From NCBI GenBank assembly GCA_023394045.1, contig JAEXBN010000026.1:1-15357 (forward strand): a DNA stretch of 15,357 nucleotides, read 5' to 3'. The notes under the pieces were generated by a model. The model saw only the letters and a program-made list of their open reading frames with translations. It made no database searches and was not told the origin of the DNA. The stretch comes from Bacillota bacterium (lineage in GTDB: Bacteria > Bacillota > Clostridia > Tissierellales > Peptoniphilaceae). Below are positions 1-6,964 of the stretch, piece by piece. Position numbers and translations under genes: made by a program. Positions within the stretch are counted from its first letter, which is position 1. The number at the start of each line of letters is the position of its first letter.

Positions 1-1042
1 GACGCGGGAAGAGCAGCGCACGGCGCAGCGCCAGGAGGCGGAGCAGATCCAGGAGAAGACGAAAGCGCTGCTGCAGGAAAGCGAGCGGATGATGCGGCAG
101 GCGGATGACGCATTGGAGGAGACTCGGCGCCAGTTGAGCAAGCTGATGGCTTCCTATCAGGAAGCCCATCGGGAAGTGGATGGTCTTCGGGCGCAGCATG
201 CGGAATGGGATCAGCGTATGCAGGCGCTTCAGAATGAGTCGTACCGGATCGATGTTGCTCTGGAGCAGCGGCAATCGCAGCAGAAGGAGATTTTGGAAGC
301 TTACGGAGCGCAATATGATCTGAGTGCTTCTCAGGTACAGGAAAAGCTGCATCAACTGGTGCCGGTGGAGACCAGCCGGGAGAAAGTCAATCAGATGAAA
401 CAGCAGCTCTCACAGATTGGTTTTTTTAATCCGGAGACGATTGATCAGTATCGCGAAGCGGCAGAAGAGGAAGCCTTCTTGGATGAACAGTTGGAGGATT
501 TGCGCCGCTCCAAAGCAGATATTGAGACGCTCATCCGTGATTTGAACCGGACGATGCGGGGGCTGTTTTCCGAAAATTTTGAACGGATCGATCAGGAATA
601 CAATCGTATTTTTCAGATTTTATTCCGTGGCGGCCAGGCGCATCTGCATCTGGAGGGGGATGATGTCCTTCAGGCCAGCATTGAAATTGAGGCGCAGCCA
701 CCGGGAAAGCGCACGCAGAATCTGAATCTTCTTTCGGGAGGAGAGCGATCCATGACAGCACTGGCGCTGCTGTTTGCTATTTTCTCCATCCATCCGACTC
801 CGTTTTGTATCTTGGATGAGATTGATGCTTCTCTGGATGAGGCGAACATCGGACGCTATGTGGACTATCTTCAGACGATGCAGGATCAGACGCAGTTTAT
901 TGTCATCACGCATCGAAAATCCACGATGCAGCTGGCAGAAATGCTGTATGGGGTCACGATGCAGAAAGGAATTTCGCGCGTCGTATCGCTTCGGTTTGCG
1001 GACTATGCCGAGGAGGCGCAGATTGTGCAAAGCAGAACATGA
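1..1042 (+). CDS. smc: Chromosome partition protein SMC, C-terminal part (5' truncated by window edge)
   Basis: The reading frame is open from base 2, so the gene starts outside the window; about 346 residues are visible. SMC dimers act with ScpA and ScpB to compact and segregate the chromosome. The first 180 or so visible residues are Gln/Glu/Arg-rich heptad-like sequence, the returning arm of the coiled coil. Then comes the C-terminal half of the ATPase head: the ABC signature LSGGER near visible residues 244-249, Walker B with D-loop (FCILDEIDASLDEAN) near 268-282, and the H-loop region (IVITHR) near 300-305, followed by the usual LYGVTMQ. The stop at 1040-1042 lies 12 bases before ftsY, so the two are almost surely co-transcribed, as in many Firmicutes. 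Family assignment is certain; hinge and N-terminal half are not visible. Confidence 0.97.
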   Translation, partial: TREEQRTAQRQEAEQIQEKTKALLQESERMMRQADDALEETRRQLSKLMASYQEAHREVDGLRAQHAEWDQRMQALQNESYRIDVALEQRQSQQKEILEAYGAQYDLSASQVQEKLHQLVPVETSREKVNQMKQQLSQIGFFNPETIDQYREAAEEEAFLDEQLEDLRRSKADIETLIRDLNRTMRGLFSENFERIDQEYNRIFQILFRGGQAHLHLEGDDVLQASIEIEAQPPGKRTQNLNLLSGGERSMTALALLFAIFSIHPTPFCILDEIDASLDEANIGRYVDYLQTMQDQTQFIVITHRKSTMQLAEMLYGVTMQKGISRVVSLRFADYAEEAQIVQSRT

Positions 1043-1054
1043 AAGGGGGAAAGG

Positions 1055-1987
1055 ATGGGATTCTTTGACCGGCTAAAAAACGGATTGCAGAAAACAAGAG
1101 ACCGTTTCAGCGGTGCCATGGATAATCTGTTTAATGGACGGGCAGTCATCGATGATGAGTTGTTTGATGAATTGGAAGAGACTCTCGTTTCGGCAGATAT
1201 GGGGTTTGAAACGTCTATGGACATCATCGATACGCTTCGTGAAGTGGTGGCAGAAGAGCACATTCGGGAAACGGCGCAGATGCGCGAACGCTTAATCGAT
1301 ATCATGAAGGAAAAACTATCCGCCTCGAATTTGAACACCGATCTTGCCTTTGAGCCCGGAAAGCCGATGGTGATTTTAGTGATTGGCGTCAATGGGGTGG
1401 GAAAGACGACGACGATTGGAAAATTGGCGGCCTATCTTCAGAAGCAGGGAAAAAGCGTCCTCTTGGCCGCCGCAGATACGTTTCGCGCGGCGGCGATTGA
1501 GCAGCTGGCGGCTTGGTCTGAGCGCGCGCATGTGCCCATCGTGAAAAGAGAAGAGGGGGCGGATCCGGCTTCGGTGATCTATGATGGAATTCATGCGGCT
1601 CAAGCGCGTGGGGCTGATGTACTGATCTGCGATACGGCGGGACGCTTGCATAATAAGAAAAATTTGATGCAGGAGTTGGAGAAGATCAATCGCATCATTG
1701 AAAAAGAATATGCAGGCGCGACCGTGGAATCGCTGCTGGTCTTGGATGCCGCCACAGGGCAGAATGCCATTTTGCAGGCGCGAGAATTCAATAAAGTTTC
1801 CAAAATTACTGGGCTGGTGCTGACGAAGCTGGATGGGACAGCCAAGGGCGGGGTGGTGTTTCCGCTCCAACTGGAAGTGAAGGTTCCGGTCAAATTCATT
1901 GGCATCGGAGAGCAGGTGGAGGATCTTCGTCCGTTTAATGCCGATGATTTTGTGGACGCGATTTTTAATACGCCGATTTCGGAATAA
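1055..1987 (+). CDS. ftsY: Signal recognition particle receptor FtsY
   Basis: FtsY is the membrane-associated SRP receptor GTPase. It pairs with Ffh to deliver ribosomes making membrane proteins to the Sec translocon. The 310-residue product starts with a short amphipathic segment (MGFFDRLKNGL) and lacks the long acidic A domain of enterobacterial FtsY, as is usual in Gram-positives. The helical N domain spans roughly residues 20-95. The G domain shows G1 GVNGVGKTTT at 111-120, the I-box DTFRAAAIEQL from 141, G3 DTAGR at 193-197 and G4 TKLDG at 257-261, followed by the closing GIGEQVEDLRPF. The ATG at 1055 follows a purine-rich AAAGGGGGAAAGG, which supports this start. It sits 12 bases after smc. 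Downstream is a 97-base gap with a terminator, so the smc-ftsY transcript probably ends there. Confidence 0.97.
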   Translation: MGFFDRLKNGLQKTRDRFSGAMDNLFNGRAVIDDELFDELEETLVSADMGFETSMDIIDTLREVVAEEHIRETAQMRERLIDIMKEKLSASNLNTDLAFEPGKPMVILVIGVNGVGKTTTIGKLAAYLQKQGKSVLLAAADTFRAAAIEQLAAWSERAHVPIVKREEGADPASVIYDGIHAAQARGADVLICDTAGRLHNKKNLMQELEKINRIIEKEYAGATVESLLVLDAATGQNAILQAREFNKVSKITGLVLTKLDGTAKGGVVFPLQLEVKVPVKFIGIGEQVEDLRPFNADDFVDAIFNTPISE

Positions 1988-2012
1988 ACGCATTGATGTC
2001 AAACAAAAAAGG

Positions 2013-2041
2013 TTGACACGTGGGATGAAAATCTTTAGAAT
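2013..2041 (+). promoter_or_regulatory. Sigma-A-type promoter for the ylxM-ffh-rpsP run
   Basis: A perfect -35 TTGACA (2013-2018) is followed by a 17-base spacer and a -10 TAGAAT (2036-2041, 5 of 6 matches). The expected start point is about 2047-2049, roughly 37 bases before the ylxM ATG. It is the strongest promoter-like sequence seen in the window and would drive ylxM, ffh, rpsP, khpA, rimM, trmD and rplS. The -10 element overlaps the left arm of the terminator hairpin at 2039-2073. Assignment is by sequence match only. Confidence 0.75.
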
Positions 2042-2073
2042 AGCACTGTTCCTGCGGAACGGTGCTATTTTTT
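2039..2073 (+). terminator. Intrinsic terminator after smc-ftsY, overlapping the ylxM promoter
   Basis: A 14-bp stem (AATAGCACTGTTCC at 2039-2052 with GGAACGGTGCTATT at 2056-2069, one T-G wobble, loop TGC) runs into a T tract at 2068-2073. This is a typical Rho-independent terminator for transcripts arriving from ftsY. Its left arm starts inside the -10 element of the promoter at 2013-2041. A transcript begun near 2048 would lack most of the left arm and keep only a 5-bp hairpin (GTTCC/GGAAC), so it should escape termination. Confidence 0.8.
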
Positions 2074-2084
2074 AGGAGAGTGCA

Positions 2085-2456
2085 ATGGACACGTCGGTAC
2101 GCAATGGCCTCTTATATGAAGTCTATGGATTTATGTTGACGGAGACGCAGCGCGAGCTGTGTGAAGCGTATTACTACGAGGATCTTTCGCTTTCTGAAAT
2201 CGCAGAAAATCGCTCCGTCTCAAAGCAGGCTGTCTCCACGCAGCTGGCGCGGGCGATCCATAAAATGGAGCAGATGGAGTCCCGCCTTGGTGTGGTGGAA
2301 ACAGAATTGGTTGCGGAAAAGGCTGTTCCTGTTCTTCAGAAACTTTTAGCTGAAGGATCCGGAATGTCGATCCGAGAAGGGCGGGAAGCGCTGGAGGCCT
2401 TGGTGCACGCGCTTGCGCGTCCGATGGAACCGGAGAAAGGGGAAAGAGATGTTTGA
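2085..2456 (+). CDS. ylxM: YlxM family helix-turn-helix protein (SRP-associated)
   Basis: This 123-residue protein belongs to the YlxM/UPF0122 family, which is almost always encoded just before ffh. The streptococcal member has been reported to interact with the SRP pathway. Residues about 15-65 carry the family core: a sigma-like helix-turn-helix around the segments LTETQRELCEAYYYEDLSL and SEIAENRSVSKQAVSTQ, resembling sigma-70 region 4. The C-terminal half is charged and helical with no recognised motif. The ATG at 2085 has AGGAG at 2074-2078, six bases upstream and directly after the T tract of the terminator. The stop (2454-2456) lies inside ffh, an 8-base overlap, so the two are translationally coupled. 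Whether it binds DNA, RNA or the SRP complex cannot be told from sequence. Confidence 0.92.
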   Translation: MDTSVRNGLLYEVYGFMLTETQRELCEAYYYEDLSLSEIAENRSVSKQAVSTQLARAIHKMEQMESRLGVVETELVAEKAVPVLQKLLAEGSGMSIREGREALEALVHALARPMEPEKGERDV

Positions 2457-3795
2457 CAACCTGGCCGAACGACTGCAATCCACCTTTTCCAGGCTGACAA
2501 AAAAAGGCAAGCTGGATGAAAAAGATGTTGACCAGGCGATGCGTGAGATTCGGCTGGCGCTCTTAGAAGCGGATGTCAACTATAAGGTCGTCAAGGATTT
2601 TGTCCGGCAAACAAAGGAGCGCGCCATCGGCGAAGAGGTCATGAAGTCTCTGACACCGGGACAGATGGTGATCAAAATCGTCCGGGAGCAGTTGATTGCT
2701 TTGATGAGTGATGAGGATATCGCGCTTCATACGGCTCATCAACCGCCGACGGTGATTCTGATGTGCGGGCTTCAAGGTTCCGGAAAAACGACGCATTCGG
2801 CCAAGCTGGCACGGATGTTCGTTAAAAAAGGCCGCCGCCCGGTGCTGGTGGCGGGCGATGTCTATCGTCCGGCGGCCATCCGTCAGCTTCAGATCGTCGG
2901 AGAACAGGCGGGGGCGCAGGTCTTTGAGCGCGGAACCGAGGCGGACCCGGTGTCCATTACGAAAGAGGCCTACGATGAAGCCGTTCGCACGGGGCATGAC
3001 CCCGTGATTATCGACACTGCTGGGCGTTTGCAGATTGATGAAACGCTGATGGATGAGCTGAGGCGCATCAAAGCGGCGGTGCCGGTGACTGAAACACTGC
3101 TTGTCGTCGATGCCATGACGGGGCAGGAGGCGGTGAACGTCGCCAAGGCGTTTAATGAGGCCATTGATCTTTCCGGAGTGATCCTTTCCAAACTGGATGG
3201 CGATGCGCGCGGCGGCGCGGCATTATCCGTGCGTGCAGTGACGCATAAGCCCATTAAGCTGATCGGAACCGGAGAAAAGCTGGATCAGTTGGAGGAGTTC
3301 CATCCGGATCGCTTGGTGAACCGCATTTTGGGAATGGGCGATGTCCTGACGCTGATTGAAAAGGCGGAGAATGCCTTTGATGCGCAGCAGGCTAAGGAAA
3401 TGGAAGCAAAGCTGCGCAAACAGCAATTCGATCTGAACGACTTTCGCCAGCAGCTCCAGCAGATGCGAAAGATGGGACCGCTTGAAGACCTGCTCAAGCT
3501 GATTCCGGGGGTCAATGCCAAACAGCTGGCTGGCATGAATGTGGATGAGAAACAGATCGCTCATCTTGAGGCGATTCTTTCGTCGATGACGGATGAGGAA
3601 CGGCGCAATCCGGATTTGATTTCCAATTCCAGACGCGCCCGCATTGCGCGCGGCTCCGGAACCGATCCGGTCATGGTCAATCGTCTTCTCAAGCAATTCA
3701 AAGATTCCAAGAAGATGATGAAGCAGGTGGCAAAACTTCAAAAACAGGGAAAGAAACGCAAATCGCCTCTGTTTAAGAATCCATTTATGAAATAG
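2449..3795 (+). CDS. ffh: Signal recognition particle protein Ffh (SRP54)
   Basis: Ffh is the SRP GTPase that binds 4.5S/6S SRP RNA and signal sequences emerging from the ribosome. The 448-residue product has the N domain (1-95), the G domain with G1 GLQGSGKTT at 107-115, DTAGR at 189-193 and SKLDGDARGG at 247-256, and a methionine-rich M domain from about 300, including RRARIARGSG at 395-404, the SRP-RNA-binding signature. A basic tail (KKMMKQ through GKKRKSP) ends the protein. I chose the ATG at 2449 over an upstream in-frame ATG at 2413, because AAAGGGG at 2436-2442 is six bases before it and MFDNLAERLQ is the conserved N-terminus. It overlaps ylxM by 8 bases and is followed by rpsP after 23 bases. 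Confidence 0.98.
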   Translation: MFDNLAERLQSTFSRLTKKGKLDEKDVDQAMREIRLALLEADVNYKVVKDFVRQTKERAIGEEVMKSLTPGQMVIKIVREQLIALMSDEDIALHTAHQPPTVILMCGLQGSGKTTHSAKLARMFVKKGRRPVLVAGDVYRPAAIRQLQIVGEQAGAQVFERGTEADPVSITKEAYDEAVRTGHDPVIIDTAGRLQIDETLMDELRRIKAAVPVTETLLVVDAMTGQEAVNVAKAFNEAIDLSGVILSKLDGDARGGAALSVRAVTHKPIKLIGTGEKLDQLEEFHPDRLVNRILGMGDVLTLIEKAENAFDAQQAKEMEAKLRKQQFDLNDFRQQLQQMRKMGPLEDLLKLIPGVNAKQLAGMNVDEKQIAHLEAILSSMTDEERRNPDLISNSRRARIARGSGTDPVMVNRLLKQFKDSKKMMKQVAKLQKQGKKRKSPLFKNPFMK

Positions 3796-3818
3796 GAAGG
3801 CAAACGAAGGAGGAACCT

Positions 3819-4214
3819 ATGTCAGTAAAAATCAGAATGAAACGTTTAGGAGCGAAAAAGGCGCCGTTCTATCGGATTGTCGTGGCGGATTCCCGCCGCG
3901 CTCGCAACGGCCGCTTCATCGAAGAGATTGGATTTTATAATCCGATTTCAGAACCGCGCATGTTTCGCATTGATGCCGATAAGGTGAAGAACTGGATTGC
4001 CAATGGCGCTCAGATGACCGATACGGTAAAGCGCATCTTCAATGAGTATCAGGTTCTTGAAAAAGAAGGCGTCGTGATGGAAGGCGTCCAAACGGAACGC
4101 AAGGCTAAAGCGAAGGTGGTGGATTTCGCCGATACGGAGAAAGAAGCCCCTGTCGAGGCAGAAGAGCCGGCGGAGGCTGAGGCTGTTGAAGAGCAGGCGG
4201 CTCCTGAGGCGTAA
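3819..4214 (+). CDS. rpsP: 30S ribosomal protein S16 with acidic C-terminal extension
   Basis: S16 is an early-assembling protein of the small subunit. The conserved core (SVKIRMKRLGAKKAPFYRI, then DSRRARNGRFIEEIGFYNP) covers about residues 1-85. The protein is 131 residues long against about 80-95 in most bacteria. The extra part runs through a short basic stretch (93-99) into a Glu/Ala/Pro tail at 105-131, where 11 of 27 residues are acidic. The ATG at 3819 has a near-perfect AAGGAGG at 3807-3813, five bases upstream. The stop TAA (4212-4214) touches the khpA start region. Similar acidic tails occur on S16 of some other Firmicutes, as far as I recall; here rpsB has one too. Confidence 0.97.
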   Translation: MSVKIRMKRLGAKKAPFYRIVVADSRRARNGRFIEEIGFYNPISEPRMFRIDADKVKNWIANGAQMTDTVKRIFNEYQVLEKEGVVMEGVQTERKAKAKVVDFADTEKEAPVEAEEPAEAEAVEEQAAPEA

Positions 4215-4216
4215 TG

Positions 4217-4450
4217 ATGAAGGAGCTCTTACTCGCCATGGTCCGGCATCTGGTGGATCACCCCGATGCACTTGACATTGAGGAAGAGTCGCATGATGGT
4301 ATCGTGAATCTGGTTCTTCATGTGGATCCGGACGATATGGGCAAAGTCATTGGCAAACAGGGACGGATTGCCAATTCATTGAGGCAGGTTCTCAAGGCTT
4401 GTGCGATTAAAGAAAATGTCAAGGTGAATCTGGACATTGAAACTCGATGA
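4217..4450 (+). CDS. khpA: KH-domain RNA-binding protein KhpA (YlqC)
   Basis: KhpA is a single-KH-domain protein that in streptococci and lactobacilli forms a dimer with KhpB/EloR (Jag) and affects cell elongation and RNA binding. The product is 77 residues from this start. The KH fold is recognised by the GxxG loop in VIGKQGRIANSLR (GKQG at about residues 46-49) and the closing KVNLDIE strand. Two ATGs stand in tandem at 4214 and 4217. I prefer 4217 because GAGG at 4206-4209 is seven bases before it and MKEL is the usual family N-terminus; 4214 would overlap the rpsP stop. The stop overlaps the rimM start as ATGA. Position between rpsP and rimM is typical of Firmicutes; ylqD, which separates khpA and rimM in Bacillus, is absent. 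Confidence 0.93.
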   Translation: MKELLLAMVRHLVDHPDALDIEEESHDGIVNLVLHVDPDDMGKVIGKQGRIANSLRQVLKACAIKENVKVNLDIETR

Positions 4451-4953
4451 GTGAAAAAATTTTGACTGCACGCCTTCTGAAGACACGCGGCTTGCGGGGC
4501 GAAGTGAAAATTGAAATGATGGATGACCGTACGGGACGTTTCCGTGCAGGATTGTCTGTCTTTACTGATCAGGGAGATCGGCTGACGGTGGAGACCTTTC
4601 GTCAGCAGGGAAAATTTGGTTTTCTTCGCTTTCAGGAAATTCGGTCGATTGAGGAAGCCCAGCCCTTCGTCGGAAAGAATTTGTATTGTCTGGAAGAAGA
4701 TCTTCCGGCTCTTCCAGAGGATGTCTATTACGTGAAGGATCTGATGGGCTTGACGGTCGTTGACGAGGCGGGAAAACTTCTGGGCGTGATTGCTGAGGTG
4801 ATGGAAACAGGCGCGAATGATGTGTATTTGATCCGAAAAGAGGATGGTCATTCTTTCATGCTTCCTGCGGTGAAAGAGTTTATCCGCAGCGTGGATCTCA
4901 TTCAGCATCGGATGGTGGTGCATCTGATTGATGGGATCGAGGAATCGCTATGA
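4447..4953 (+). CDS. rimM: 16S rRNA processing / 30S maturation factor RimM
   Basis: RimM helps assemble the 30S head and binds S19. The 168-residue product has the N-terminal RimM beta-barrel (residues 1-85, with LKTRGLRGEVKIE near the start; the usual His before the Gly is replaced by Arg) and a C-terminal PRC-barrel (about 93-168), marked by VYYVKDLMGLTVVDEAG and by FMLPAVKEFIRSVD. The start ATG at 4447 overlaps the khpA stop and the stop overlaps the trmD start, both as ATGA, so translation of the three is coupled. There is no strong ribosome binding site of its own, which fits re-initiation after khpA. Confidence 0.95.
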   Translation: MSEKILTARLLKTRGLRGEVKIEMMDDRTGRFRAGLSVFTDQGDRLTVETFRQQGKFGFLRFQEIRSIEEAQPFVGKNLYCLEEDLPALPEDVYYVKDLMGLTVVDEAGKLLGVIAEVMETGANDVYLIRKEDGHSFMLPAVKEFIRSVDLIQHRMVVHLIDGIEESL

Positions 4954-5669
4954 AAATCGATATTCTGACGCTGTTTCCGGAAATGTTTCAGGCGTTCCTC
5001 ACGTCGGGAGTCATCGGGCGCGCCGTATCCGATGATCGCCTGAGAATTGCGACACATCAAATCCGTGATCATGCGCATGATAAACATCAGATCGTGGATG
5101 ATACCGTCTTCGGGGGCGCAGCGGGAATGTTGATGAAGCCGGAACCGCTGGCTGAAGCCATTGAAGCGGTAAAGGGAAGTGAGGGGCATGTCATTTTTCT
5201 CAGCCCTCAGGGGAGCGTATTGAATCAGCAGAAAGCCATCGCTTTATCGAAACGGCCGCATTTGATTTTGCTCTGCGGACACTATGAAGGAATTGATGCG
5301 AGAATTCTCCATCAGTTTGTCGATGAAGAAATTTCGATTGGCGATTATGTATTAACTGGAGGAGAACTTCCCGCCATGGTGCTGATCGATACCGTGGCGC
5401 GCTGGGTGGATGGGGTGCTCGGAAATCCGGACAGCGCTGCGACGGATTCCCATGCGCAGCTTTTGCTTCAGTACGATGAATACACGAAACCGAGGAGCTT
5501 TCGTGGCGAGGATGTCCCTGAGGTATTGTTGAGCGGGAATCACCAGGCCATTGAAGCTTGGAGACACCAAAACGCAATAGAGAACACGAAACAAAAACGG
5601 CCGGATCTCTATGAACGCTATATGCGGGAGCATCCGGAAGAAAAGGAGGAATCCCATGGATTATATTAA
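4950..5669 (+). CDS. trmD: tRNA (guanine-N1)-methyltransferase TrmD
   Basis: TrmD makes m1G at position 37 of tRNAs that read codons starting with C or with a G36 anticodon base, using S-adenosylmethionine, and prevents +1 frameshifting. The 239-residue protein shows the SPOUT trefoil-knot segments: FLSPQG at 83-88, LLCGHYEGID at 107-116 and EEISIGDYVLTGGELP at 126-141. The residues matching catalytic Arg and Asp of the characterised enzyme are present at R151 (DTVARW) and D166 (ATDSH). Some usually invariant positions differ: DDTVFGGAAGM at 50-60 replaces the common DDxPYGGGxGM, and DSH replaces DSF. The ATG at 4950 overlaps rimM by four bases and has AGGA at 4940-4943. Its last 14 bases overlap rplS. 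Confidence 0.96.
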   Translation: MKIDILTLFPEMFQAFLTSGVIGRAVSDDRLRIATHQIRDHAHDKHQIVDDTVFGGAAGMLMKPEPLAEAIEAVKGSEGHVIFLSPQGSVLNQQKAIALSKRPHLILLCGHYEGIDARILHQFVDEEISIGDYVLTGGELPAMVLIDTVARWVDGVLGNPDSAATDSHAQLLLQYDEYTKPRSFRGEDVPEVLLSGNHQAIEAWRHQNAIENTKQKRPDLYERYMREHPEEKEESHGLY

Positions 5670-6003
5670 GGAACTCGAAGCCAAACAGTTGAAAGAGAAC
5701 GTGACCGCATTTCGTGTTGGAGACACGGTGCGCGTTGCCTACCGGATTAAAGAAGGACAGCGTGAACGGATTCAGATGTTCGAAGGAACCGTGATTCAGC
5801 GCCAGGGCGCAGGATCGAATGAAACGTTCACGGTACGCCGCTTGAGCTATGGTGTCGGCGTGGAGCGCACCTTTTTGGTTCATAGCCCGCGGGTGGAGGA
5901 CATCACCGTTACCCGCCAGGGTAAGGTCCGCCGTGCGAAATTGAATTATCTGCGCGACCGTGTCGGCAAAGCGGCAAAAGTGAAGGAAAGAACCAATTAT
6001 TAA
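5656..6003 (+). CDS. rplS: 50S ribosomal protein L19
   Basis: L19 sits at the interface of the two ribosomal subunits. The product is 115 residues, the standard length, with DYIKELEAKQLKENV at the N-terminus, GDTVRVAYRIKEG in the first barrel strand region, and RRLSYGVGVERTFLVHSP through to AKLNYLRDRVGKAAKVKE. An in-frame ATG exists at 5611, but the start at 5656 is clear: AAGGAGG at 5643-5649 precedes it by six bases and MDYIKELE is conserved. It therefore overlaps trmD by 14 bases, with its ribosome binding site wholly inside trmD. No separate leader can exist, so the L19-leader regulation known from Bacillus is not possible in the same form. A terminator follows seven bases after the stop. 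Confidence 0.97.
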   Translation: MDYIKELEAKQLKENVTAFRVGDTVRVAYRIKEGQRERIQMFEGTVIQRQGAGSNETFTVRRLSYGVGVERTFLVHSPRVEDITVTRQGKVRRAKLNYLRDRVGKAAKVKERTNY

Positions 6004-6009
6004 GTTTTG

Positions 6010-6041
6010 TCAGGCCCGCCGTCCGGCGGGCTGATTTTTTT
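6010..6041 (+). terminator. Intrinsic terminator after rplS
   Basis: A 7-bp GC stem (GCCCGCC at 6014-6020 with GGCGGGC at 6025-6031, loop GTCC) is extended by TCA/TGA across a single bulged G at 6013. It is followed by seven T residues at 6035-6041. This closes the ylxM-to-rplS transcription unit. No convincing promoter is visible in the 53 bases between it and rbgA. Confidence 0.88.
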
Positions 6042-6094
6042 CAACCAGTTTCAATTGGTAAAAAACGATGGGTATGAGGTGAAAAGGAGTCAGA

Positions 6095-6964
6095 ATGGAC
6101 ATCAACTGGTATCCGGGACATATGAAAAAGGCAACGGACGCGGTGAAACGGGCTCTTCCTCAGGTTCAACTTTGTCTGGAGATCCGGGATGCCCGCATTC
6201 CGAGATCCAGCGCCAATCAACAGCTGGGAGCCCTTGTTGCGCATAAAAAGAGAATCATCATCTTGAATAAAAAAGATCTGGCCGACCGTTCGGAAACGGA
6301 TCAATGGATCCGTGCGCTGAATCGTGAGGGGCAAATCGCCATGGCTCTGGATGCCACCGATGAACATCCGGCGGAGCGCATCTATCAGGCCGCCGCGGCG
6401 CTGCTGGCAGAAAAAAGAGATGCTCGTGCGCAGCGCAAGATCATCAATCAGGAAATTCGCATGATGGTTTTTGGCATCCCCAATTCCGGAAAATCCACCG
6501 TTATCAACGCAATGGCAAAGCGCCGCACCGCAAAGGTTGGCGACAGACCAGGCATTACCACGACGGAGCAGTGGATTCGTACGGATGCGCAGCTGCTTTT
6601 GCTGGACACTCCAGGAATTCTTCCGACGAAGCTGGAGCCTGAGCAGGCACTGCATTTGGCGTTTACCGGTGCCATTCGGGATACGATTTTGCCGCAGCAG
6701 GATATTGGGCTGGAATTGATCCGGCTGCTGATGCAGCGAGATCCGGACGTTTTTCGGCGCAGATATGGCATTGAGGCGACGAAACCGCTGGAAGCGATGG
6801 AGCAGATCGGGCGATCCATCGGCGCGCTGCTGCGGGGCGGGGAAATTGATTATACGCGCACCGCTTTACGTGTGGTGGACGATTTTCGCAAATTGCGCTA
6901 TGGAGCGATGACGCTGGAAACAGTAAAGGATTTGGAACATGAAGCGAGATCACTGGACTCCTGA
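6095..6964 (+). CDS. rbgA: Ribosome biogenesis GTPase RbgA (YlqF)
   Basis: RbgA is a circularly permuted GTPase needed for late 50S assembly, including entry of L16 into the 45S intermediate. The 289-residue protein shows the permuted motif order: N-terminal MDINWYPGHMKKA, G4 NKKD at 58-61, a G5-like DATD at 86-89, then G1 GIPNSGKST at 127-135, G2 GITTT at 153-157 and G3 DTPG at 171-174. A C-terminal helical (ANTAR-like) domain ends in VVDDFRKLRYGAMTLE. The ATG at 6095 has AAGGAG at 6084-6089, five bases upstream. It lies after a strong terminator with no clear promoter, so it must be driven by read-through or a weak promoter. It overlaps rnhB by 26 bases. Confidence 0.96.
   Translation: MDINWYPGHMKKATDAVKRALPQVQLCLEIRDARIPRSSANQQLGALVAHKKRIIILNKKDLADRSETDQWIRALNREGQIAMALDATDEHPAERIYQAAAALLAEKRDARAQRKIINQEIRMMVFGIPNSGKSTVINAMAKRRTAKVGDRPGITTTEQWIRTDAQLLLLDTPGILPTKLEPEQALHLAFTGAIRDTILPQQDIGLELIRLLMQRDPDVFRRRYGIEATKPLEAMEQIGRSIGALLRGGEIDYTRTALRVVDDFRKLRYGAMTLETVKDLEHEARSLDS

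Noticed and set aside
3223..3741. 172-codon open frame on the - strand opposite ffh
   Set aside because: Antisense shadow of a conserved gene with no ribosome binding site or recognisable motif.
4272..4300. TTGACA inside khpA as a possible -35
   Set aside because: No acceptable -10 sequence at 15-19 bases downstream (GATGGT at 17).
4318..4923. 201-codon open frame on the - strand opposite khpA-rimM
   Set aside because: Shadow of two certain coding regions; translation is compositionally odd (His/Phe/Arg-rich) with no motif.
6045..6059. Inverted repeat ACCAGTT/AATTGGT before rbgA as operator or riboswitch
   Set aside because: It has one wobble and too small a loop to fold fully; 7 bp in an AT-rich gap can arise by chance, and nothing else supports it.
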